Shown here: one piece after another, positions 51,427-60,160 of the stretch | How positions within the stretch are numbered: the first letter of the stretch is position 1 | How the letters are laid out: each line of letters begins with the position of its first letter | Assembly: GCF_003234815.2 (NCBI RefSeq) | Contig: NZ_CP126279.1 | Coordinates: forward strand, 1,426,001-1,490,000 | Length of the DNA stretch: 64,000 nt | Direction of reading: 5' to 3' | Source of the DNA: Curtobacterium sp. MCBD17_035 | Lineage (GTDB): Bacteria > Actinomycetota > Actinomycetes > Actinomycetales > Microbacteriaceae | Program-made: the position numbers and the translations under genes | Notes under the pieces: generated by a model | What the model saw: only the letters and a program-made list of their open reading frames with translations | The model's database searches: none | Told to the model about the DNA's origin: nothing

Positions 51427-53409
51427 TTACGCGCGACGTGTCCGCCGCGCGACCCCGCGGCGGTCGACCCCGCGGCGCTGTCCGTGGTGCTCGACCATCG
51501 CCGCGACGACCGCCGCGTCGCCGACCCCGGAGCCGTCGTACCCGCCCCGCCGCTCGACGACCTCGAACACGACGCCACCGAGCGGTTCGACCACGGCGTG
51601 CAGGTACGTCCCGGATGCGTCCACGTCCACGAGCACGGCGGCGTCCCGGAGCCGCGTCACCGTGACCTCGTCCAGGCCGGTCCGCGCGGCGAGGTCGTCG
51701 TGGTAGTTCGGCGGCGTCGGCAGGAACCGCACCCCGGAGTCCCGCATCCGGGTCACCGTGCCCACCACGTCCGCGCTCGCGAGTGCGACGAGTGTCGGTG
51801 ACGGCGCATCGGACGAGGGCGCTGGCGTCGTCACCGCGATCCGGACGGTCGGACCTGAGGTCGTCGTCGCCCCGGTCGTGAAGAGCCGCCGTCGCGCCAA
51901 CCCGTCCGTCCTCGGTGCGTCCGCCGCCACGGGACCGTCCACCCCGAGTACGGCCCGCAGGAAGCCGGTCGTCTCGTCCGTGCGGTCCCACGGCACGGTG
52001 ATCCCGACCAGGTCCACACCGAGCAGGTCCGACGCCGCCGCGGACGCTCGTTCGCCGGTCGGTCCGAAGTCCCGGGACCAGGACGGTGTCCCGTCCGCGC
52101 TGCGGCCACCGAACGCCACGCCGGTGCCCTCCGGGGTGGGCACCACGTACTCGTCGGTCCCCTCCGGCACGGACCCGTGGGGCAGCACCGGCGCCCCGAG
52201 CGCCCGGGCCCGCGTCGCTGCCGCCGCCGCGTCCGCCACCCCGAGGCCGACCGCCGCGACCCGCGCGGCCAGCCCGGCCTGCGCGGCGTCGACGACGACC
52301 CGGAGGCCGCCCGCCTCGAACAACTCCGTCCGACCGGTCCGGTGCCGCCCCACGCATGCGAGACCGGCGCGGCGGAGCAGCGCGACGAGCGCTCCCTCCG
52401 CGTCCGGCGCGAGCACGACGTGGGTCGTGACCGGCTCCGGGACGGCGGGCAGGGCCTCCAGACCGTGCGCTGACCATCCGACCGCCGCCGGCCGGGAGGA
52501 CCGACCCGGCTCCTCGGCGCCGCACCCGGTGTCGCCCCGTTCGTCCAAGTCGTGCTGCGGGTCCGCGTCCACGCGGTCCCGGTCGGGCGCCGACCGCAGG
52601 ACCCGCGTCGCGTCCTCGAGTGCCCGCAGCGACCGGCGCGCCGCCCGTGCCGTCACCGTCGGGTCGGTCTGCCGGTACACGTCGTTGAACACCTCGAGCG
52701 ACAGCGTCCCCGCGAACCCGGTGTCGAGCACGTGCGACAGGAACCCGGCCAGGTCCCAGTCGCCCTCGCCCGGGAACCGCCGATGGTGCCGGCTCCAGCG
52801 CAACACGTCCATGTCGAGCACCGGCGCGTCCGCCACCTGGCACGACATGATCCGCTCACCGGGGATCTCCGCGATCGTGCCGAGGTCCGTGCCGCGGGCC
52901 AGGATGTGGAAGCTGTCGAGACAGATGCCGAGCGCCGGGTGGTCGACCTCGCGGACGATCCGCCAGGCGTGGTCGTAGGTCGACACGTTCCGGCCCCAGG
53001 CGAGCGCCTCGTACGCGACCGTCACCCCGTTCCGCTCCGCGAGCTCCGCCAACGCCCCGAGCTGGTCCACCGCCAGGGCGTCGTCGTCCGACACGGCCGT
53101 CGCGACGTTGGAACACAGCAGCATCGTGGAGATCCCGAGCCGGTGCATGAGGGCGAACCGCTGCTCCGCGCGCCGCAGGTTCGCACGGAACACGTCGTCC
53201 GGCACCTGCTCGAGGTCCCGGAACGGCTGGTAGACGTCGAGCTCGAGACCGAGGTCACGCGCGCGTGCGGCGACCTGCTCCGGACGCAGCCACCCCGTCA
53301 CGAGGTCCTGCTCGAACAACTCGACGCCTCGGAACCCGGCGGCGCTCACTGCCTCGAGCTTCTCCTCGAGCCCGCCACCGAGGCTCACCGTCGCGATCGC
53401 GGCCCTCAC
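51427..53409 (-). CDS. 3-Dehydroshikimate dehydratase fused to HPPD-like domain (QuiC1-like)
   Basis: A 660-residue fusion. Residues 1-270 are a TIM barrel with metal ligands in VAYEALAW, CLDSFHI, the QVADAP loop and LSLEVFNDVY, matching dehydroshikimate dehydratases that make protocatechuate. A linker rich in Asp/Arg/Gly follows (about 285-315). Residues about 320-640 resemble 4-hydroxyphenylpyruvate dioxygenase: SWSRDFGPTG, then LPTPPNYHDDL and GGVVFEVVERRGGYDGSG, including the C-terminal Glu ligand. The same fusion occurs in Pseudomonas QuiC1, where the second domain does not act as HPPD. Start GTG at 53407-53409; 320 bp of upstream DNA holds no gene. Likely role: quinate/shikimate use. 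Confidence 0.88.
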   Translation of the reverse strand: MRAAIATVSLGGGLEEKLEAVSAAGFRGVELFEQDLVTGWLRPEQVAARARDLGLELDVYQPFRDLEQVPDDVFRANLRRAEQRFALMHRLGISTMLLCSNVATAVSDDDALAVDQLGALAELAERNGVTVAYEALAWGRNVSTYDHAWRIVREVDHPALGICLDSFHILARGTDLGTIAEIPGERIMSCQVADAPVLDMDVLRWSRHHRRFPGEGDWDLAGFLSHVLDTGFAGTLSLEVFNDVYRQTDPTVTARAARRSLRALEDATRVLRSAPDRDRVDADPQHDLDERGDTGCGAEEPGRSSRPAAVGWSAHGLEALPAVPEPVTTHVVLAPDAEGALVALLRRAGLACVGRHRTGRTELFEAGGLRVVVDAAQAGLAARVAAVGLGVADAAAAATRARALGAPVLPHGSVPEGTDEYVVPTPEGTGVAFGGRSADGTPSWSRDFGPTGERASAAASDLLGVDLVGITVPWDRTDETTGFLRAVLGVDGPVAADAPRTDGLARRRLFTTGATTTSGPTVRIAVTTPAPSSDAPSPTLVALASADVVGTVTRMRDSGVRFLPTPPNYHDDLAARTGLDEVTVTRLRDAAVLVDVDASGTYLHAVVEPLGGVVFEVVERRGGYDGSGVGDAAVVAAMVEHHGQRRGVDRRGVARRTRRA

Positions 53410-53729
53410 GACCGGACCTCCGCGGGGACGTGCACGGACCGGGGCGGCACCGCGGCGCCCGCACGCACGCACGCCGAGGGAGGCGGCACGGCCGTGGGCA
53501 GCACGGAAGGGGCGTGCGTCGTCATCTGGTGCTCCCGTTCGGGTTCGGGGCGTGTGGGGACGGGTCGAGCGACGCTGCTCGTGTCCGGACCGGACCCGCT
53601 GCCGGATTCGGGCTCCGGACGGGTCGAAGGCGAGCATGGTCTGCCCGTGTGGCCGAAGATAGCCCGTCCGGACCACCGAGGTAAAGCGGCCCGGCACGGC
53701 CGTGCGGTCCCGTCGCTAGGCTCGGCGAC
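53410..53729. other. 320 bp divergent interval, no gene recognised
   Basis: Both strands are open in parts, but no frame has a recognisable product. No clear palindrome was found. A regulator for the flanking divergent genes is not encoded nearby. The only AT-richer stretch (GAAGATAGCC near 53657) could belong to a promoter. Confidence 0.6.
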
Positions 53730-54986
53730 ATGTCGCAGGAGCGCACGGACGTCCTCGTCGTCGGCGGCGGTCCGGTCGGCCTCTTCCTCGCCGCGCTCCT
53801 GGCGCAGGCCGGCGTCGACGTCGCCGTCTGGGAACGGCGCGCCGGAGCGCCGTCCGGCTCCCGCGCGATCGGGATCCACCCGCCGTCGCTCGACGCGCTC
53901 GCCGCGGTCGGCGCGACGGCACCGGTGCTCGCGGAGGCGGCGCGGGTGGACCGCGGGACGGCGCGGAACGGGGGACGTCCGATCGGCTCGCTGTCGTTCG
54001 CCCGAGCGTCGTCGACCCATCCGTTCGTCGCGACCCTCGACCAGCACCGCACGGAGGCGATCCTCCGGGAGCGTCTCGCGGCCCTCGCCCCGGGATCGCT
54101 CCGCACGGGCACGACACTCACCGCACTCGAACGACGGCGGGACCGCGTCACCGCGCAGGGGAACGGCCCGGAGGGGCCCGTCACGCTGACCGCACGGTTC
54201 GTCGTCGGAGCGGACGGCGCCCGGAGCGTCGTCCGCGACCGCATCGGGGTCCGCAGCCACGGGCGGGACTACCGCGACCGGTACGTCATGGGCGACTTCG
54301 CGGACGCGGAACCCCCGTGCTCCGGTCGCGGCGGCTCGGGCCCGTCGCCCGCGACCACCGCACTCGTCGACGTCGGTCGGCACGGGGTCGTCGAGTCGTT
54401 CCCGCTGCCCGGCGGTCGCCGCCGGTACGTCGTGCTCCGCTCGGACCCCGCCGACCGGCACGGGCGGGACGGCGCGTCACTGGATCGGGACGCGCGCGCG
54501 CCGGGCCGGCCGCTCGACCCGGACGACCCCGACCCCCGCGCCGCCGCACACCTGGCGCGGACGATCCGGGAGCGCACCGGCACCGAGGCAGACCCGGAGA
54601 CCTGCACCATGCTCAGTCCGTTCCGGGTGCGTCGCCGCACCGCCGAGCGGGTCGGGGTGGGCCGGGTCGTGCTCGTCGGCGACGCCGCCCACGAGATCAG
54701 TCCGATCGGCGGACAGGGCATGAACCTGGGATGGCTCGACGCGGCCGCGCTCGCACCGATCCTCGCCCAGGCCGTGGCCACCGGCAGCGCCGGCCCATGG
54801 CCGGAGTACGCGCGGCACCGACAGGCCGCGGCGCGTCGGGCCGCGCGGCAGGCCGAGCTGAACATGGCGCTCGGGCGACCGGCTGCCGGCCCCGCGCTCG
54901 CGGTCCGGGAGGCCCTGCTGCGGACGCTCCTGGCCCTGCCGACCGCGGACGCCCTGGCCCGCGTCTACGCCATGCGGTGGGCCTGA
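53730..54986 (+). CDS. FAD-dependent monooxygenase (PHBH/PheA group)
   Basis: A 418-residue flavin monooxygenase, group A type. The FAD-binding GxGxxG is VVGGGPVGLFLAALL at residue 9. DQHRTEAILRERL, the DG motif GADGARSVVR and the GD motif VLVGDAAHEISPIGGQGMNLG all fit the family. The substrate domain lies between about 170 and 285. It hydroxylates or oxidises an aromatic or isoprenoid compound with NAD(P)H and O2. It is convergent with a UbiA prenyltransferase 19 bp away. A link to the protocatechuate-forming gene is possible but unproven. Start ATG at 53730. Confidence 0.9.
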   Translation: MSQERTDVLVVGGGPVGLFLAALLAQAGVDVAVWERRAGAPSGSRAIGIHPPSLDALAAVGATAPVLAEAARVDRGTARNGGRPIGSLSFARASSTHPFVATLDQHRTEAILRERLAALAPGSLRTGTTLTALERRRDRVTAQGNGPEGPVTLTARFVVGADGARSVVRDRIGVRSHGRDYRDRYVMGDFADAEPPCSGRGGSGPSPATTALVDVGRHGVVESFPLPGGRRRYVVLRSDPADRHGRDGASLDRDARAPGRPLDPDDPDPRAAAHLARTIRERTGTEADPETCTMLSPFRVRRRTAERVGVGRVVLVGDAAHEISPIGGQGMNLGWLDAAALAPILAQAVATGSAGPWPEYARHRQAAARRAARQAELNMALGRPAAGPALAVREALLRTLLALPTADALARVYAMRWA

Positions 54987-55005
54987 GGGCGAGGTCCCAG
55001 GCGGG

Positions 55006-55881
55006 TCACGCCGCGAGTCGTGCGCCGGAGAGCGCCAGCTGCACCACGACCACGAGCGACGCGATGATGACGAGGCGGAACAGCGTGCGCGTCGGGGGAC
55101 CGGTGAGCACGAGGCGGATGCCCACCGCGGCGAGGACGACCACCGCGACCGCGCCCGCGACCGCCAGGGCGAGCGCCGGACCCCGCGCGGGGTCGTCGCC
55201 GGTCGTCTGTCCGACGAGCACGAGCCCGTCCGCCACGACGAGCGCGGCGAACGCCAGGACGCCCGACGCGTGCAGCCCCAGACGATGCGGGAATCCCCGG
55301 ACCCCGGTGGCGGCGTCGTCGACGAGGTCCGGCAACACGTTCGTGCAGTGGATCGCGACGCCGAACACCGCGCCGATGGCGATCGCCCAGGGCGCCGGCC
55401 ACACCGCTGGCATCCCGCCGGGCCCGAGGCCGCTGTCGGCGGACACCGCCACGACCGGCAGCAGCCCGAACGCGACGACGAACGGGGCGACGGACCACAC
55501 GCGGCGCTTGAGTCCGGCGTCGTACGCCCACCCCGCGGCGACGAGGACGAGGTGCGCGGCACCCGCGACCAGTCCGAGCGGTACGGACAGTAGCACCGCG
55601 GCGACGGCGGTGCCGATCGCCGCGCGGCGGACCGTCGCGACGGGCACGAGCCCGCGCGCGACGGGCTTGTCGCTGCGGCCGACGGCACGGTCGCGGTCGG
55701 CGTCGATCCAGTCGTTCGCCAGGCCGATCGACAGCTGGCCCGCGAACACCGCGAGCGCGACGAGGAGCACGCTCCACACCGGGTGTCCGACGGCGACGGC
55801 GATCACCGTGGCGAGCACGGTCACGGCCACGGTCGGACCCGGGTGCGACGCGGCGAGGAGCAGACGCACCCGGGAGGTCAC
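55006..55881 (-). CDS. UbiA-family prenyltransferase
   Basis: A 291-residue membrane prenyltransferase with about eight to nine helices. The two Mg2+-diphosphate motifs are present: NDWIDADRD (about residue 54-62) and DLVDDAATG (about 180). It attaches a prenyl chain to an aromatic or other acceptor. It looks like the actinobacterial SCO-type UbiA, not MenA or protoheme IX farnesyltransferase, since its acceptor region has no DNDLRD. Start GTG at 55879-55881. Convergent with the FAD monooxygenase. No type III polyketide synthase is in the window. Confidence 0.92.
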   Translation of the reverse strand: MTSRVRLLLAASHPGPTVAVTVLATVIAVAVGHPVWSVLLVALAVFAGQLSIGLANDWIDADRDRAVGRSDKPVARGLVPVATVRRAAIGTAVAAVLLSVPLGLVAGAAHLVLVAAGWAYDAGLKRRVWSVAPFVVAFGLLPVVAVSADSGLGPGGMPAVWPAPWAIAIGAVFGVAIHCTNVLPDLVDDAATGVRGFPHRLGLHASGVLAFAALVVADGLVLVGQTTGDDPARGPALALAVAGAVAVVVLAAVGIRLVLTGPPTRTLFRLVIIASLVVVVQLALSGARLAA

Positions 55882-56015
55882 GGCGCCAGCCTACGGACTG
55901 CCGGGAACCTGAGCGTTCTCGCCGTTCCCAGCGCGCCCCGCGCCTGGCATGCTGGCGGGGTCTCCCGTGTCCGCGCGCCGTCCGCGCGCCGAACCGGGCC
56001 GACGGAGGGGAACGC

Positions 56016-57089
56016 ATGGACGGCTGGGCCGGGGGGCTGCCGCCCGCTGCGCACGACCGCATCGAACGCCAACGGTCGAGCGGCGTGGCCGGGTCGTTGC
56101 TGTCCGCCGCCGGCGCGGCCGCGATCCGCGCGGTCGACCTCGCGCCGGTCGGCGAGGTCTTCGGGTGCGTGGTCGAGCAGCTCGCCTACGCCGGTGGCGG
56201 ATGTGGTATCTGGTCGTCGGGGCTGAACATCCCGTTCGGCGGCGGGTACTCGGCCTTCCCCAACGGTTCCGGCACGGCGACCCTCGGACGCTCGGGACCG
56301 TTCGGCTCGGGCGGCTTCGGGTCCGGACCCTTCGCCTCGGGTCCGTTCGCCTCCCAGCCCGGCGGGTACGTCCCCTGGACCTCGCCCGTCCTCACCACGG
56401 GGAGCGACGGCCGGAACGCCGGCTTCGGCTCCTACGTCCACGCCGTGCAGGAGGCCTGGCACGGGGCGCTCGACCGGATGATCGCCGAGGCTGCGGCCCT
56501 CGGCGCCGACGGTGTCGTCGGGGTCCGCATCCGGCGCACGCGGCTGGAGACCGCGACCCACGAGTTCACGGCGACCGGCACCGCGGTGCGCACGCTCGAC
56601 GCCTCGGTCTCGCCGCACGCGCGGTCGGCACGCGACGTCTGGGCGGCCGGGTCGACCGCCGAGGAGGTCGCCGCCCTCATCCGCTCGGGCTGGGTCCCAC
56701 GCGGGATGGCGTTCGGCGTCTCCATCGCCACGAAGCACGAGGACCCGCTCCTCAAGTCACAGCGGAGCGTCTGGTCGGGCAACGTCGAGATCGAGGGCCT
56801 CACCGAACTCGTGAACGCCGCCCGTCACGACGCCCGGGTGCAGCTCACCCGTCGCGCCGCACCGCTGAACGGCTCGGACATCGTCATCACCGGCAGCAGC
56901 CTCGGCGAGTTCGACACCCCGTGCGGCGAGGAGGTCGACCTCCACGCCGAAGCGACCTTCACCGGCACGGTCATCGCGCCGGGCCCCATGCACGCGTTCC
57001 GCGACCACTCCGCGACCGCCGCCGCCCGGCGCGACGTCACGACCGTGATCCCGCTCCGCGACACCACGAGAGGAACCACCCGCCGATGA
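56016..57089 (+). CDS. Protein with two YbjQ/UPF0145-like domains and a Gly/Phe-rich insert
   Basis: A 357-residue cytoplasmic protein of unknown function. Residues 36-65 begin a YbjQ-like fold (VGEVFGCVVEQLAYAGGG). A low-complexity Gly/Ser/Phe/Pro loop follows at about 80-115, with GPFGSGGFGSGPFASGPF. Then the conserved ending: AEAAALGADGVVGVRIRR and the beta strand HEFTATGTAVRTL (about 155-192). A second copy runs from STAEEVAALIRSGWVPRGMAFG to ATFTGTVI (about 210-330). YbjQ proteins form pentameric rings and are called heavy-metal-binding only by similarity. ATG at 56016 with GGAGGGG. Its last four bases overlap the next gene. Confidence 0.8.
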   Translation: MDGWAGGLPPAAHDRIERQRSSGVAGSLLSAAGAAAIRAVDLAPVGEVFGCVVEQLAYAGGGCGIWSSGLNIPFGGGYSAFPNGSGTATLGRSGPFGSGGFGSGPFASGPFASQPGGYVPWTSPVLTTGSDGRNAGFGSYVHAVQEAWHGALDRMIAEAAALGADGVVGVRIRRTRLETATHEFTATGTAVRTLDASVSPHARSARDVWAAGSTAEEVAALIRSGWVPRGMAFGVSIATKHEDPLLKSQRSVWSGNVEIEGLTELVNAARHDARVQLTRRAAPLNGSDIVITGSSLGEFDTPCGEEVDLHAEATFTGTVIAPGPMHAFRDHSATAAARRDVTTVIPLRDTTRGTTRR

Positions 57090-57910
57090 GCACCACCGGA
57101 CCCGACCTGTCCCGCGTCCCGCTCCCCGCCGACGCCACCGCGCGCCTCGACGAGGGACGGCGCCGCCTGTTCACGTCGGACCTGTCGGTCAACGAGTTCC
57201 TGCTCGTGCGGCAGGCCGGGTTCCGTCCGGTCGGTCTCGTCCTCGGCTCGAGCGTCTACCACGTCGGGATCCAGACGGGACGCTGGAGCAAGAACATGGA
57301 GCTCGACAAGCTCAGCCAGGCGATGTACCACGCCCGGGAGCTCGCCATGACGCGCATGGAGGCCGAGGCGGACCGACTCGGTGCCGACGGCATCGTCGGT
57401 GTCCGGCTCGAGATCGAGTTCAAGGAGTACGGCAACGACCTCGCCGAGTTCGTCGCGGTCGGCACCGCCGTCGTCGCGGACGCCCCGCCGCCCACGGGCA
57501 AGTGGCGCAACACCCGGGGCCTGCCGTTCACGTCGGACCTGTCCGGGCAGGACTTCTGGACCCTCATCCAGGCCGGGTACGCGCCCCAGGGCCTCGTCAT
57601 GGGCACGTGTGTCTACCACATCGCCCACCGCGGCATGATGGCGTCGCTCGGCACGATCGGCCAGAACACCGAGATCCCGCAGTACACCGAGGCCCTCTAC
57701 GACGCGCGGGAGCTCGCGATGGGCCGGATGCAGACCGAGGCCGAGTACCTCGACGCCGAGGGCATCGTCGGCGTGCAGCTCCTGTCGCTGCCGCACCGGT
57801 GGGGCGGCCACACGACGGAGTTCTTCGCGATCGGCACCGCGGTCCGGCCCCTGCGCGAGGACCACGTCATCGCCACGCCGGGGCTCGTGCTGCCGCTCAC
57901 CGACCGATGA
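57086..57910 (+). CDS. Protein with duplicated YbjQ/UPF0145-like domain
   Basis: A 274-residue protein made of two tandem copies. The first begins at FTSDLSVNEFLLVRQAGFRP (about residue 30), the second at FTSDLSGQDFWTLIQAGYAP (about 148). Each copy then has GLVLGSSVYHVG or GLVMGTCVYHIA, an ARELAM.RM..EA helix, and a GIVGVRLE or GIVGVQLL strand followed by EFVAVGTAV or EFFAIGTAV. The middle of each copy has an amphipathic helix. The ATG at 57086 overlaps the previous stop, and its own stop overlaps the next ATG, so the three genes are made together. No membrane segments or signals. Confidence 0.83.
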   Translation: MSTTGPDLSRVPLPADATARLDEGRRRLFTSDLSVNEFLLVRQAGFRPVGLVLGSSVYHVGIQTGRWSKNMELDKLSQAMYHARELAMTRMEAEADRLGADGIVGVRLEIEFKEYGNDLAEFVAVGTAVVADAPPPTGKWRNTRGLPFTSDLSGQDFWTLIQAGYAPQGLVMGTCVYHIAHRGMMASLGTIGQNTEIPQYTEALYDARELAMGRMQTEAEYLDAEGIVGVQLLSLPHRWGGHTTEFFAIGTAVRPLREDHVIATPGLVLPLTDR

Positions 57911-58737
57911 CCGTGTCGCTCCCGGTGCCCCTGCCGTCCGCGGACGAGCCGCAGGCGCTCGTCGAGGCGCTCGCGGTGAACGCCGCGCGCGCGCTCGGCC
58001 CCGCGGCCGACGCGGCGCTCTCGGTCGAGCGCGACCGGTCGCTCGGCGATCGCCTCGCCGGGCGTCCCGGGACGGTGACCGCCCTCCGGCTCGAGGGCGT
58101 CGACGCGCGCATGACGTTGCGCCTCGAGCGGCACCGACTCACGGGGGAGGCTGCGCAGGTCTCGGGCGGCGTCGTGATCGCGCGTCGGGCGATGCCGCTC
58201 GGCGCATGGCTCCAGGCGTTCGCGGGCGAGGTCGCCGCGGTGGCCGCGGACGCCGCGGGTGACGCGGCCGTGGCCGCACGGGCGCTCGCGGCCCTCGGTG
58301 TCGCCCCGGCCGCCGACGTCGTGCGCGTCGACCCGTCGGACGTCGCCGGCGGTCTGCTCCCGCTCCGCGCGGCCGTCGCCGGACGCGTGCCCGAGCCGGC
58401 CGCCGCGATCGTCGACCGGATCGCCACGGCCCTCCAAGAGGCCCTGCCGCGCGTCACCGGCACCGGCGAACCCGAGGTCGTGGTCACCCGGACGGCGACC
58501 GACTACCTGCCCGAGACGCTGCGGGCGTACCTCGCGCTCCCGGCGGAGTGGGCGGCGCACCACCGGCTGTCCGACGGCCGGACCCCGGCCGAGGCGCTCG
58601 TCCAGCAGCTCACCGCGCTCGAGCAGGCGGCCGCGCGGATGCGCGACGCGGCCGTCGAACGCGACGCCGACGCCCTCCTCGTCAACGGGCGCTTCCTCGA
58701 CGACCGGTTCCGGACCTCCCGGCTCGACCTGCCCTAG
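57907..58737 (+). CDS. Hypothetical protein, third gene of the YbjQ-like trio
   Basis: A 276-residue Ala/Arg-rich cytoplasmic protein that I cannot assign to a family. Its first half looks alpha/beta (TALRLEGVDARMTLRLERHRL, then SGGVVIARRAMPLGAWLQAFAGEVAA). The C-terminal 60 residues form a long helix likely to coil (AEALVQQLTALEQAAARMRDAAVERDADAL given in part). The start ATG at 57907 overlaps the previous stop. It ends 21 bp from the TelA gene on the other strand. Because it is coupled to the two YbjQ-like genes it probably acts with them. Confidence 0.72.
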   Translation: MTVSLPVPLPSADEPQALVEALAVNAARALGPAADAALSVERDRSLGDRLAGRPGTVTALRLEGVDARMTLRLERHRLTGEAAQVSGGVVIARRAMPLGAWLQAFAGEVAAVAADAAGDAAVAARALAALGVAPAADVVRVDPSDVAGGLLPLRAAVAGRVPEPAAAIVDRIATALQEALPRVTGTGEPEVVVTRTATDYLPETLRAYLALPAEWAAHHRLSDGRTPAEALVQQLTALEQAAARMRDAAVERDADALLVNGRFLDDRFRTSRLDLP

Positions 58738-58758
58738 CCGCCCGGCCTGCCACGCGCG

Positions 58759-59979
58759 TCAGGCGGTCCGGCTCGCGTCCTCGGCGTGGGAACGAGCGAG
58801 CGCTCCGCGGGCACGGTCGACCTGCGCGCCCAGCGCGTCCACCGTCGTCGCCATGGACTGCACGGCACCCGCTCGGTAGGCGTCGATCGCGTCCATCGTC
58901 GCGAACACCTGGTCGAACGCGTGCTGGAGGGTCTCGACGCTGACCCCGGACGACGTCGCCTGCTCGTGCACGGCCGCGGTCTGCTGCCGGAGCAGGTCGC
59001 TCGTCCGGCCGATCATCGCGTCGGTCGCCGAGTTGAGCGCGGCGACCTGTTCGAGGACGAGCCGCTGCTGCCCGAGCGCCTGCGCGACGACGATGGCCGT
59101 GCGGAGCGCGGCGACGGTGGTCGTCCGTGCGCGGTCGACGCCGCGGATGAGCTCGAGGTTGTTCTTGCGGATGAGGTCGAGCGCCAGGTACCCCTGCACG
59201 GACACGGCGATCTGCGTCGCGAGGTCCTGCCGCCGCTGCCGCACGGGGAACAGCGCGTCGGCGACCAGCGCGTCCGCCGCGCGGTCGTCCGAGGCCCGGA
59301 GCGCCTCGGCCTTCGCGCTGATCGCGTCGTCGAGGGCGGCCGCCAGCGTGGCGTACTCCGCGAGTCGTCCCATCGTGGCCCACAGCTCCGCCCGCTCCTG
59401 CTCGATGGCGGCGTTGTCCCGGCGCAACGAGTCCTGACCGGACACGAGCGCCGTGATGATCGCGTCGAGTTGCTGCTGCGCGGACTCGTACTTGTGGAAG
59501 TACCGGGCGATCCGGTTCGCGCCCGGCAACCGACCGAGCAGGCGGCGTGCGCCGGTCAACTCGGCGCGCGCGGGGTCGAGGTCCGTGACGGTCTCGCGGA
59601 GGTCCTGCAGCGTCCGGGCCACCGCCGCCTGCGGATCACCCGCCGGGCCCTGGCCCTTCGCGGCGGCGAGCGACGTGGCGGGCCGCTCGAGCATGCGGCT
59701 CGATACCTGCGACGCCGACCGGATGTCCTGTTCGCCCATCCGCACGAGGTCGTCGACCCGCTTCGTGAACTCGGGGCTGCCGGGCTGCTCGGCGGCGAGT
59801 GCATCGGCGAAGGCGCGGGCCTTGTCCTGCAGTTCCGACCGCTTGTCGGCGGGGACGGCCACCATGCCGACGGCCTGGTCCGGCTCCACCTCGGGCACGG
59901 CGGCCGGCGGCGTGAGCTGGAGCTCCTGCCCGGTGGGCTCCGGCGGGGTCAGCGGTGCGTCGAGGTCGAGTTCGGACAT
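58759..59979 (-). CDS. telA: TelA-family toxic anion resistance protein
   Basis: A 406-residue TelA (KlaB-type) protein. Coiled-coil helices dominate. The conserved middle reads ARYFHKYESAQQQLDAIITALVSGQDSLRRD (residues about 148-178, in part), then EQERAELWATMGRL and LDLIRKNNLELIRGVDRARTTTVAALRTA (in part). Family members are linked to tellurite resistance in plasmids, and in many genomes to envelope stress with TerD or YbjQ-type neighbours. The N-terminus (1-40) is Pro/Glu-rich. ATG at 59977-59979 behind GGAGGGGG. Convergent with the YbjQ-like trio. Confidence 0.92.
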   Translation of the reverse strand: MSELDLDAPLTPPEPTGQELQLTPPAAVPEVEPDQAVGMVAVPADKRSELQDKARAFADALAAEQPGSPEFTKRVDDLVRMGEQDIRSASQVSSRMLERPATSLAAAKGQGPAGDPQAAVARTLQDLRETVTDLDPARAELTGARRLLGRLPGANRIARYFHKYESAQQQLDAIITALVSGQDSLRRDNAAIEQERAELWATMGRLAEYATLAAALDDAISAKAEALRASDDRAADALVADALFPVRQRRQDLATQIAVSVQGYLALDLIRKNNLELIRGVDRARTTTVAALRTAIVVAQALGQQRLVLEQVAALNSATDAMIGRTSDLLRQQTAAVHEQATSSGVSVETLQHAFDQVFATMDAIDAYRAGAVQSMATTVDALGAQVDRARGALARSHAEDASRTA

Positions 59980-60133
59980 GCGGTGTTCCCCCTCCGGCGA
60001 CCGGCCGTCGGCGCCCGCGCCCAGCGTAGGGCCGGCGGCGTGGTGTGCGCCGGACGGCTCCCTGAGAAGACGGTCATCGTCCAGGGCCGACGGGCGCAGC
60101 GCGATCCGGGCGCGGCGGCCCGCTCCTGGTGGG

Positions 60134-60148
60134 GCGGCGAACCGCCGC
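60134..60148. terminator. Small hairpin after the GH36 gene
   Basis: GCGGCG (60134-60139) pairs with CGCCGC (60143-60148) around AAC, 12 bp past the GH36 stop. Short, but the only structure found in the 180 bp interval; may be a terminator. Confidence 0.4.
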
Positions 60149-60160
60149 GGCCGTTCCTCC

